From Terriglobia bacterium (GTDB taxonomy: Bacteria; Acidobacteriota; Terriglobia; UBA7540): a stretch of DNA of 6,230 nucleotides. The notes under the pieces are model-generated. The model was not told where the DNA came from. It did not search any database and worked only from the letters and a program-made list of their open reading frames with translations. Location of the stretch: assembly GCA_030040295.1 (NCBI GenBank), contig JASHTZ010000277.1:1-6230 (forward strand), read 5' to 3'. How positions within the stretch are numbered: the stretch's first letter is position 1; each line of letters begins with the position of its first letter. Shown piece by piece: positions 1 through 5,734 of the stretch. The translations under genes and the position numbers were made by a program.

Positions 1-224
1 GGGTGCGGGGTGCAGATGGTGAGCGCCTGGATCCCCTCTCGGGCGATCATCTCCTCCACATCGACGTAGGGCTTCACATTGTATTCGGCGGCGAAAGTCT
101 TCGTGCGCTCGAAGTCGCGTCCGCAGACGGCGGTGAAGGCGGAACCCGGCGCGCGGCGAAGGGCTTTGGCGTGCAGGTGCGCCACTTTCCCGCAGCCGAC
201 GATGGCGGTTTTAAGATCTAGCAT
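1..224 (-). CDS. Gfo/Idh/MocA-family oxidoreductase, N-terminal part only
   Basis: This gene starts at an ATG (222-224) and leaves the window at its left edge, so only 74 residues are visible. They form the first part of a Rossmann fold: a beta strand and glycine loop AIVGCGKVAHLH (residues 7-18, GxGxxA pattern), a helix, a second strand ending in CGRD, and a CTPHP stretch at 70-74 that matches the TP-x-x-x-H region of Gfo/Idh/MocA dehydrogenases. Family members are cytosolic NAD(P)-dependent enzymes acting on sugars, inositols or sugar derivatives; the substrate cannot be read from this fragment. The start codon lies inside the last codons of the upstream dehydrogenase gene (7-nt overlap) and has no clear Shine-Dalgarno of its own, which suggests translational coupling. 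The family call is firm, the exact activity unknown. The C-terminal substrate domain lies outside the window. Confidence 0.88.
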   Translation of the reverse strand, partial: MLDLKTAIVGCGKVAHLHAKALRRAPGSAFTAVCGRDFERTKTFAAEYNVKPYVDVEEMIAREGIQALTICTPH

Positions 225-1249
225 TGCAGGATGACTTTCAGCAGGCCCGGTTCGCGGTCATACAGGCGATTGAACCACGCCGCGCCTTCCGCGAGCGGTG
301 GCGTGGCGCTGACCAACGCCTCGGTATTGATGGCCCGGCGGCTTAGCAGCTCCAGTGTGGCGGGATAATCGTCGCAGTTCGCGCAGCATCCGGCCAGCGT
401 CAATTGGCGGGTAACAACGGACTGTAGCGGAATTTCCACCGTCGGCCGAAAGTTCCCCACCAGTGCCAGCGTCCCGCCCTTGCGCAGGCAGGCGATGGCC
501 GTGTTGACGGTGGGCCCGAGGCCGATGACTTCCAGCGCCACGTCTGCGCCGCGGCCCTCCGTGTGGCCGCGCACTTCTTTCGACACGTCACACTCATTGG
601 CGTCCAGCGTCACATCCGCGCCGAGCTTGCGTGCCAGTTCGAGTTTCTGCGGTTCGATGTCCACGGCGATGATCCTCCCGCAGCCCGCGGCACGCAGAGC
701 CTGCACTACCAGCAAGCCGATCATACCGGTTCCCATTACTACCGCGACGTCGCCCAAAGAAACTGCGGCGCGCTTCACCGCGTGCACCGCCACGGACACC
801 GGCTCCACCATGGCTGCCTGCTCAAAACTGACCAGGTCCGGCACGCGATACAAAATGCGCGCAGGCAAGGCGACAAATTCGGCAAATGCCCCGTTCTGGC
901 GGTAGTCCTCAATGGAGACGCCCAAAACGCGGCGGCGGTCGCAAAGGTTCGGCAAGCCGCGCTGGCAATACCAGCACGCGCCGCACGAAATCGTTGAATC
1001 GAAGGTGACGCGGTCACCTTTCTTCCAGTCGCGGACACTTGTGCCGACATCCGCGATCACGCCCGCGGCTTCATGGCCCATAATCAGCGGTGGCAGGCGG
1101 CGCCCCGTTGAGCCGTCCATGCCATGTACGTCACTCCCGCAGATTCCGCACGCGCGCACTCGCACTAGAACTTCGTCCCCCGCGATTTGCGGGTCAGGCG
1201 CGTCGCCGTAGACCAGGCGGTTGTATTCGACGAGCGTCAGAGCCTTCAC
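218..1249 (-). CDS. Zinc-dependent medium-chain dehydrogenase (sorbitol/threonine/galactitol-phosphate dehydrogenase-like)
   Basis: This 343-residue protein has the usual length for a zinc-dependent medium-chain dehydrogenase. The GroES-like domain carries ACGICGSDVHGMDG with the catalytic zinc cysteine C37, and GHE gives H59/E60. The structural-zinc loop is complete, with C89, C92, C95 and C103 (C-x2-C-x2-C-x7-C). E149 sits in the conserved VEP motif. The nucleotide-binding domain has GTGMIG (173-178), and the strand IIAVD ends at D197, an acidic residue that normally favours NAD over NADP. The family oxidises secondary alcohols of polyols, sugars or amino acids; its overall look is nearest to sorbitol or galactitol-phosphate dehydrogenases, but the substrate is not determined. 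I chose the GTG at 1249 because GAGAGGACAGG lies just upstream and the family N-terminus (VKALTLVEYNRLVY) begins there. The frame stays open to 2089, but that stretch is antisense to the fucosidase. It overlaps and is probably co-transcribed with the Gfo/Idh/MocA gene. Confidence 0.93.
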   Translation of the reverse strand: MKALTLVEYNRLVYGDAPDPQIAGDEVLVRVRACGICGSDVHGMDGSTGRRLPPLIMGHEAAGVIADVGTSVRDWKKGDRVTFDSTISCGACWYCQRGLPNLCDRRRVLGVSIEDYRQNGAFAEFVALPARILYRVPDLVSFEQAAMVEPVSVAVHAVKRAAVSLGDVAVVMGTGMIGLLVVQALRAAGCGRIIAVDIEPQKLELARKLGADVTLDANECDVSKEVRGHTEGRGADVALEVIGLGPTVNTAIACLRKGGTLALVGNFRPTVEIPLQSVVTRQLTLAGCCANCDDYPATLELLSRRAINTEALVSATPPLAEGAAWFNRLYDREPGLLKVILQC

Positions 1250-1411
1250 GATTCCTGTCCTCTCAAAATTGGTGTGAACACTATAACCCAAGTCCTGCTG
1301 CAGCGGCACTCTATGAGCACAGCACAACGGTTCCCCCGGCGGGACCGCGCATCGTGCTGGTTCTTCGCCCTCTTCCGAGCTACAATGCCTAACCTTCGAG
1401 GTGAATTTGGG
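1250..1411. promoter_or_regulatory. Divergent control region between dehydrogenase and fucosidase
   Basis: These 162 bases separate two genes transcribed away from each other and should hold both promoters. Rightward, TACAAT at 1381-1386 is a good -10 match placed about 26 bases before the fucosidase start, but the matching -35 position (TGGTTC, 1358-1363) is poor. Leftward, TATAGT (plus positions 1280-1285) is a reasonable -10 about 30 bases before the GTG, again without a strong -35. A 20-bp imperfect dyad lies between them at 1328-1347 (8 of 10 pairs), and a small GTGTGAACAC dyad (1272-1281) overlaps the leftward -10. Weak -35 boxes plus dyads would fit activator or repressor control, but this is inference. 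Confidence 0.45.
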
Positions 1412-2917
1412 ATGAAGCGACGGCAGTTCATGACTCGCTCCCTGGCAGCGGGCGCGCTGGCAGGCGGATTCGAGGCGGGCGCGAATCCATTGATTGTCCA
1501 AGCCGCGCAGCAAGCCTCTGAAACCGCCGCGGAAGGGCTTGCGCGCTTCAAGGAATTGGCGAAAGCGCTGGACCGCGAAGCCTTGCAGCGAGGATTTCTG
1601 CCCGAAGTCGACCCGAGCTACCAGCACGCCCCCGAATCGGCGATCGAAGCGTTCAAGGACCGCAAATTCGGCATCCGCATTCACTGGGGGCTCTACTGCA
1701 TGATCGGCAGCGACGCGTCGTGGGCGCTCGCCGGAGCGAACAAACAGTTTTGGGACATCTACAACGTCTTTTACCAGTTCTTCAATCCGACCAGCTTCGA
1801 TGCCGACGCGTGGATGAATCTGTTCGAGCAGTCGGGCATCCGATATTTCACTTTCACCACCAAGCACCACGATGGCTTCAGCATGTGGCCCACGCGGACG
1901 ACGCAGGAATCCATTAAATTGACCTCGCAGGGATTCAGCCATGGCGCGATCGAGAATACCGAGAAGGTGGTGGAGAGCTACAGCATTCAGGACGGGCCGT
2001 ATAGAAAGGATATCGTGCGCAGTATGGTGGAAGCCGGCCGCAGGAAGGACATGGGTATTGGCCTTTACTACTCGCACGTCGATTGGCACGATCCATCGTT
2101 CGCCTGGGATCCGTTCAATTTCTACTACGACCAGAAGTTCACACCGGAATCCGACCCCGCGCGCTGGCAGCGCTTCATCTCACAGGAGCGTGAGCAGGTG
2201 CGCGAACTGATGTCCGATTACGGCCGAATCGATTACCTGGATTTTGACATCGGCTGGCCGCAGGCCGCGGCGAAAGATCTGGCCGAAATCACCATGATGG
2301 TTCGCAAGCTACAGCCCGACGTGATTATTCGCGGGCGGGGGATTGGCGCGTACGGCGACTATTACACTCCCGAGCGGCAGATTCCCGGCGGTCCGTCCAA
2401 GGGATTTTGGAAAGTCATTTACCCTTGCGGCACGGCGTTTTCCTACCGGCCCAACGATCAGTACAAGCCCGCAGAGTGGATTGTCGAGAGCCTGATTGGG
2501 ATCACCGCCAAGGGCGGAAATTTTGAAGTCGGCTTCGGCCCCATGCCCAGCGGCGAGTGGCCGCCCGAAACCGTGGAGCGCTTGAAATATACCGGAGAGT
2601 GGCTGCGCGTGAATGGAGAGGCGATTTACAACACGCGGCCGCGTTCGGTTTTTCAGGAAGGGAACAATATCTGGTTCACTTCCAGTAAAGATGGCCGTTA
2701 CGCCTATGCGATCAGCATGGGTTGGCCGGGTGAAACGTTCGCGACTCAATCCGTGCGCGCCATGCCCGGCTCGGCGATTCGAATGCTAGGAGTTGATCAG
2801 GATCTCACCTGGCGGCAGGATGGAGCGACACTGAAAATTGCGATTCCTTCCTCAATCGCCGAGCACAAGCCGTGTGTTCAGGCCTACGCGTTCAAAATCC
2901 AGGCCGAAGCGGAGTAA
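1412..2917 (+). CDS. Tat-exported alpha-L-fucosidase, GH29 family
   Basis: This 501-residue glycoside hydrolase should cleave terminal alpha-L-fucose from glycans in the periplasm or outside the cell, with retention of configuration. The N-terminus MKRRQFMTRSLAAGALAGG has twin arginines and a mild hydrophobic stretch, typical of Tat export of a folded enzyme. GH29 hallmarks follow in order: FGIRIHWGLY (86-95), FDADAWMNLF (129-138), TTKHHDGFSMWP (149-160), the nucleophile motif LDFDIGWP with D279, QPDVIIRGRG with R309, and YYTPE with E321. The spacing D279-R309-E321 equals that of D224-R254-E266 in the Thermotoga maritima enzyme as I recall it, supporting E321 as acid/base. GEWLRVNGEAIYNTRP (395-410) closes the barrel, followed by a short beta domain. 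Oddities are a shortened loop after HWG without the usual Glu-Trp motif, and FEVGFGP in place of the common LLLNIGP. The ATG at 1412 has GAGGTG eight bases upstream; upstream in-frame starts lack this and would displace the signal. Confidence 0.93.
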   Translation: MKRRQFMTRSLAAGALAGGFEAGANPLIVQAAQQASETAAEGLARFKELAKALDREALQRGFLPEVDPSYQHAPESAIEAFKDRKFGIRIHWGLYCMIGSDASWALAGANKQFWDIYNVFYQFFNPTSFDADAWMNLFEQSGIRYFTFTTKHHDGFSMWPTRTTQESIKLTSQGFSHGAIENTEKVVESYSIQDGPYRKDIVRSMVEAGRRKDMGIGLYYSHVDWHDPSFAWDPFNFYYDQKFTPESDPARWQRFISQEREQVRELMSDYGRIDYLDFDIGWPQAAAKDLAEITMMVRKLQPDVIIRGRGIGAYGDYYTPERQIPGGPSKGFWKVIYPCGTAFSYRPNDQYKPAEWIVESLIGITAKGGNFEVGFGPMPSGEWPPETVERLKYTGEWLRVNGEAIYNTRPRSVFQEGNNIWFTSSKDGRYAYAISMGWPGETFATQSVRAMPGSAIRMLGVDQDLTWRQDGATLKIAIPSSIAEHKPCVQAYAFKIQAEAE

Positions 2918-2928
2918 TATCGCGCCCG

Positions 2929-2984
2929 TTGTAGAGGCGGTCTATGACCGCCGAATTCCCGGCACTCATTGAGCGCCGCTACAA
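2929..2984. repeat. 56-bp imperfect inverted repeat, possible dispersed intergenic element
   Basis: The ends TTGTAGAGGCGGTC (2929-2942) and GAGCGCCGCTACAA (2971-2984) are inverted copies of each other at 12 of 14 positions. Inside the left arm is a second perfect hairpin, GGCGGTC-TAT-GACCGCC (2936-2952). No target-site duplication is visible. The element fills most of the gap between the convergent fucosidase and cupin genes. It looks like a REP/MITE-type intergenic repeat, but only one copy lies in this window, so a dispersed nature is inferred. It could also fold in RNA and protect or end both transcripts. Confidence 0.6.
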
Positions 2985-2994
2985 TTCCTCATGG

Positions 2995-3012
2995 ATTGCT
3001 CCTGAGCAATTT
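2995..3012. terminator. Short perfect hairpin between convergent genes, possible terminator
   Basis: ATTGCTC-CT-GAGCAAT (2995-3010) is a perfect 7-bp inverted repeat with a two-base centre, ending four bases past the cupin stop codon on the minus strand. On the plus strand it is followed by only a short T run (TTT then CC), so as an intrinsic terminator it is weak. Its place between two 3' ends is the main support. Confidence 0.35.
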
Positions 3013-3014
3013 CC

Positions 3015-3362
3015 TTACTTCCGTAGATAATCGTCTGTGCCATTCAGCCAGTCGTAGCGGATGGGGCTGAATACATCGATGCCTGTGGAATCTTCTATTG
3101 CCAGTGCGCTGTGCGGAACGTTGGAAGGGATCACCAGCACCTCGCCGGCGCGCACCATCACTTCCCGGCCTTCCAGCTCGAATTTGAGCGCTCCGGTCAG
3201 GATCATGCTGATCTGCTCCGCTTCATGGTGGTGCAGCGGAATCAGGCAATCCTTGGCGAGTCCGAGGTGCGCCACCATGACCTTCTCGCCGTACACGAGC
3301 TTTCTCCAGAACTTTTCGGTCACCACTTCCTTCCTTACACTTTGCCACGCCAAGAGCTGCAT
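3015..3362 (-). CDS. Small single-domain cupin, KdgF-like
   Basis: This 115-residue protein is one cupin barrel. Motif 1 is exact for the family: H44-x-H46-x3-Q50-x6-G57 within LHHHEAEQISMILTG. Motif 2 is AGEVLVIPSNVPHSA, with H84 as the last metal ligand. The C-terminal strand DVFSPIRYD places D96, F98 and R102 with the same spacing as the D-x-F-x3-R catalytic set of KdgF, as I recall it. KdgF opens the ring of 4,5-unsaturated uronates released by pectate or alginate lyases. Gln instead of Glu as third ligand also fits KdgF. It has no signal peptide, so it is cytosolic. The start is supported by a strong AGGAGG (3369-3374) six bases upstream. It is convergent with the fucosidase and divergent from the methyltransferase-like gene, apparently monocistronic. 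The cupin fold is certain; the KdgF role is a reasoned guess, and other small cupin isomerases or sensors remain possible. Confidence 0.88.
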   Translation of the reverse strand: MQLLAWQSVRKEVVTEKFWRKLVYGEKVMVAHLGLAKDCLIPLHHHEAEQISMILTGALKFELEGREVMVRAGEVLVIPSNVPHSALAIEDSTGIDVFSPIRYDWLNGTDDYLRK

Positions 3363-3700
3363 CGCTTGCCTCCTGAAATTTCCAGATTTCTCTCTGCGCC
3401 TTCAGCCGGAGGTTTCGGTGTCCCAAACCCCCTCGTATCCTACACGCATCAGGAAGATTTTCGAGATAAAATGCAAGTCGCGAACTCGTGCGGGGGGCTT
3501 GGCAGGCTGCGGAAAAACTCTTTTTGGAGCCCCCAAAACTGCCAATTCGCAAGTGGTCGAACGAAGATTCAACAACTTGCGAGCCCGGAATCCGCGAATC
3601 AGGGGCCGTTAAGAGAGTTTTTCCGTAGCCTGTTGGGCCCCAGTGTCGAGCGCCGGGACCATCAGATTGCAGCAATCGATTCCGAACGACGGGCCTTCCC
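3363..3700. other. Divergent intergenic region carrying a MITE-like insertion
   Basis: I find no credible gene in these 338 bases. The first 12 bases hold the cupin ribosome binding site. The stretch 3375-3498 should contain the cupin promoter, but I see no good pair of -35 and -10 boxes; TAAAAT at 3467-3472 is an isolated rightward -10-like hexamer. The middle is occupied by the inverted-repeat element at 3503-3632. The remaining 64 bases (3637-3700) before the methyltransferase-like gene are GC-rich with no clear promoter, so that gene's promoter may lie to the left of, or within, the insertion. Confidence 0.6.
3503..3632. mobile_element. MITE-like element, 130 bp, 20-bp terminal inverted repeats, TTGG duplication
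   Basis: The left end CAGGCTGCGGAAAAACTCTT (3503-3522) and the reverse complement of the right end (3613-3632) agree at 18 of 20 positions, differing at positions 7 and 20. TTGG directly abuts both ends (3499-3502 and 3633-3636), as expected of a 4-bp target-site duplication. The interior is itself partly palindromic, with perfect 8-bp arms TCGCAAGT (3547-3554) and ACTTGCGA (3575-3582), so a transcript could fold into one long hairpin. There is no room for a transposase, so it would depend on one supplied from elsewhere. The parent insertion-sequence family is not identified. It lies in the upstream region shared by the cupin and methyltransferase-like genes. Confidence 0.8.
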
Positions 3701-4312
3701 ATGTTTTCTACCTTCTTCGATTACGTTGCGCTACTTTATCTGATTCTGCTTCTCTGGATTCCGTTCTATTGGCTGGTGTTTCACACCGCGATCCGTTTCT
3801 GGCGGCGAATCGGCAACCGCGCTTTCTGGATCGCGCTTCCCGTGTGGCTGATTTTTGCCGCGGCGATCTTCATCGGGCGCAACGTGCTTCTGGCTCGACG
3901 CATTGACCGCGACGCCCTGACCTGGGCGGCGGGCGGGGCGCTCTTCATTGTGGGAAGCTGGTTGGATGCGCAGACCCGCCACGCCCTGGGGTGGCGGCGA
4001 TTGGTAGGCCTTACAGAATTGAAACCGCAGCACCGATTGAGCATGGTGGTTCGCAAGGGAATCTACGCGCGGATGCGGCATCCTCGCTATCTGCTCTACA
4101 TGCTGATGGTCCTGAGCATGGCCTTCCTCACCGGAGCCTTGGCAATTTTTTTGCTGGCATTTCTAAATATCCTGATGTATCAAATCATCGCACCGCTTGA
4201 GGAGCGCAAACTCCTGGATCAGTACGGGCCACTGTATCGAGACTATCAGCGCGTGGTCCCGCGGTTTGTGCCTCATATCGGGCGGTCGCCCGAAGCCCGG
4301 ATTTCGTCCTGA
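3701..4312 (+). CDS. Isoprenylcysteine carboxyl methyltransferase-like membrane protein
   Basis: This 203-residue integral membrane protein has hydrophobic segments at about residues 7-29, 42-62, 74-88 and 130-163. The C-terminal half carries the signature of the ICMT/PEMT-type methyltransferase fold: KGIYARMRHPRYLLYM (119-134) with R126, H127, P128 and Y130, then APLEERKLLDQYG (164-176) with E167/E168, and YRDYQRVVPRFVP (179-191). In the family these residues bind S-adenosylmethionine at the membrane face. Bacteria lack prenylated CaaX proteins in general, so the natural acceptor is unknown. The start at 3701 puts the first membrane helix at the N-terminus, but its ribosome binding site is weak. 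The stop is 13 bases before the start of the TPR gene, suggesting an operon. The family call is solid; the function is open. Confidence 0.85.
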   Translation: MFSTFFDYVALLYLILLLWIPFYWLVFHTAIRFWRRIGNRAFWIALPVWLIFAAAIFIGRNVLLARRIDRDALTWAAGGALFIVGSWLDAQTRHALGWRRLVGLTELKPQHRLSMVVRKGIYARMRHPRYLLYMLMVLSMAFLTGALAIFLLAFLNILMYQIIAPLEERKLLDQYGPLYRDYQRVVPRFVPHIGRSPEARISS

Positions 4313-4325
4313 GCCGGAGGTTTCC

Positions 4326-5504
4326 ATGAATCGGCGAATTTGTGCTTTCCTCGTGTTCGTTCTGGGAATGGCGACGCATGCCCTTTGGGCGCAGCAGCCG
4401 TGTCCCGGGTTTGTTGTCGCCATTGGCACGGATGAGGACAAGCTGATGCTGGCCGTGAACGGCGCGGACAACCCGCAACAGCAGCTCGATGCGCTTGACA
4501 AGTTCACTCAGGCGCATCCCGACTCGAAATTCATGCCCTGCGCCCTCGAATACTATGCAAGCGCCAATTTGAAACTGAATAATTTCGACAAATCAATTGA
4601 ATACGCAGAAAAAGACCTGGCGGGAAACTACAAGGATTTAAATCTTTATCTCAATCTCATGCGCGCCTACGCCGGCAGCACCAAAGTGAGCGACACGGTT
4701 TTTGATGTCATCAACAAAGTTCCGGACCAAACCAAAGCGGAGACGGCGAATCCCGTGCGGCCCCCAAAGGCCACTGACGAGGAGTGGGCGAAGGTGCAGA
4801 AAGACAATCAAGACCTGGTCAAGGACTGCCACGATTACGCCGTCTGGGCATTTTTCCAGATTCTTCCTCGCGTCACCGACCCCGCCAAGCGCATCGAGAT
4901 TCTCGGCAATTTCCTCAAAGTTTATCCCGAGGAAGAGACAGTGAACGCCCCCCAGATTAATCACGCTTACTTCGACGCCTATCGCATGCAGAGCAACCTG
5001 CCGAAGATATTGGAATATGGCGACAAAGTGGTGGCCGACGACCCGAACGCCGTGGAGGTCCTGAACACGTTGGGTTTGATCGAAGAGTTCTACCTCAGCC
5101 CACCGTCAACCGAGAAGGCGGCCGGTTACGCGCAGAAAGCCGAGACTGCGGCGCAGAATATGAAGAAGCCCGACGGCGTCGACGAAACGGCTTTCAAAAA
5201 TGAAATGAACAAGCAACTCGGCATCGCCCACCTGACTCTGGGTTATGCCGCTCTGGTGCGCGCGCAAAAGACCTCGAGGTTGCAACCGGCGATTGACGAA
5301 CTGAAAGCCGCCGGAGGACTGCTGGAGGGCAATCCCGCGCTCCAAGGACAGGCGCTTTTCTACCTCGCCAGCGCGTACGAAATGGGATATCCGGCCAACC
5401 ATCGTGGCGCCATCGAGGCGTTGAACAAGGCCGTCGCCTTGCCCGGGCCCTTCCAGGGCCAGGCGCAAGCTCTGCTCGCCAAGGTGAAGGCGGCCCTCAA
5501 ATAG
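4326..5504 (+). CDS. Secreted TPR-repeat protein
   Basis: This 392-residue protein begins with a classical Sec signal peptide (two arginines at 3-4, a hydrophobic core at 6-20, likely cleavage after ALWA at residue 22), so it should be periplasmic or exported. No lipobox is seen. The mature part is almost all helical with TPR-like helix pairs: around 53-99 (ALDKFTQAHP, NFDKSIEYAEKDL), 187-237 (ILGNFLKVYP, LPKILEYGDKVVADDP), 240-280, 296-330 and 339-375 (ALFYLASAYEMGYPANHRGA). TPR arrays act as protein-binding scaffolds; no catalytic domain is present and the partner is unknown. The ATG at 4326 has GGAGG five bases upstream; the frame is open back to 4197, but that stretch overlaps the methyltransferase-like gene and would hide the signal peptide. 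The 13-base gap to that gene points to co-transcription. I do not recognise a named orthologue. Confidence 0.88.
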   Translation: MNRRICAFLVFVLGMATHALWAQQPCPGFVVAIGTDEDKLMLAVNGADNPQQQLDALDKFTQAHPDSKFMPCALEYYASANLKLNNFDKSIEYAEKDLAGNYKDLNLYLNLMRAYAGSTKVSDTVFDVINKVPDQTKAETANPVRPPKATDEEWAKVQKDNQDLVKDCHDYAVWAFFQILPRVTDPAKRIEILGNFLKVYPEEETVNAPQINHAYFDAYRMQSNLPKILEYGDKVVADDPNAVEVLNTLGLIEEFYLSPPSTEKAAGYAQKAETAAQNMKKPDGVDETAFKNEMNKQLGIAHLTLGYAALVRAQKTSRLQPAIDELKAAGGLLEGNPALQGQALFYLASAYEMGYPANHRGAIEALNKAVALPGPFQGQAQALLAKVKAALK

Positions 5505-5583
5505 CCGGGCGGCGTTCACAGGCAGGATGAACGAGAGGAACCGACTGAACTCGCACCCGGCGAGGGCCAACGTTTCGCACTTG

Positions 5584-5627
5584 AGGGCGGTACATGTCAG
5601 TTGGCCGACTGACTCAATCCCGCCTTT
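5584..5627. terminator. Nested stem structure downstream of TPR gene, possible terminator
   Basis: A near-perfect 18-bp palindrome, GTCAGTTGGCCGACTGAC (5596-5613, 16 of 18 symmetric positions), sits inside a second pair of arms, GGCGG (5586-5590) and CCGCC (5620-5624), which is followed by TTT (5625-5627). It lies 80-120 bases after the TPR stop codon. The short T run makes intrinsic termination uncertain; the inner palindrome could equally be a regulator binding site for the next gene. Confidence 0.3.
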
Positions 5628-5664
5628 ACGCTCAAATTATACAACTTCCTCCGGGTGGATATGT

Positions 5665-5693
5665 TTGACAAACCATTCGGTGCATTCCAGAAT
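5665..5693 (+). promoter_or_regulatory. Sigma70-like promoter for the Mrp ATPase gene
   Basis: A perfect -35 hexamer TTGACA (5665-5670) is followed by a 17-base spacer and CAGAAT (5688-5693), which matches four of six positions of the -10 consensus. Transcription would start near 5700, giving a leader of about 35 bases that includes the ribosome binding site at 5724-5730. This implies that the Mrp gene is transcribed separately from the TPR gene. Confidence 0.55.
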
Positions 5694-5734
5694 GAAAGGG
5701 CTGGGACTTTGGAGAAATTTTACGGAGAGGACGC

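Noticed and set aside
1187..1411. Upstream in-frame extension of the fucosidase
   Set aside because: It overlaps the dehydrogenase gene and would bury the twin-arginine signal; the ATG at 1412 has its own GAGGTG site.
1250..2089. Left-facing open frame continuing the dehydrogenase frame by 280 codons upstream of 1249
   Set aside because: It is antisense to the well-supported fucosidase, has no dehydrogenase-family match, and the GTG at 1249 has a good ribosome binding site at the family N-terminus.
3223..3702. Left-facing 159-codon frame over the MITE and cupin N-terminus
   Set aside because: It reads through an inverted-repeat element and overlaps the cupin in another frame, with no family features.
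3061..3743. Right-facing open frames across the cupin and the MITE region
   Set aside because: They are shadows of the cupin and run through the inverted-repeat element; the translations have no recognisable domain and no ribosome binding site support.
3404..4324. 13-bp direct repeat AGCCGGAGGTTTC at 3404-3416 and 4312-4324
   Set aside because: One such match is expected by chance at this window size, and the second copy is simply the ribosome binding site of the TPR gene.
4197..4325. Upstream in-frame extension of the TPR protein
   Set aside because: It lies inside the methyltransferase-like gene and would hide a clear Sec signal peptide; the ATG at 4326 has GGAGG upstream.
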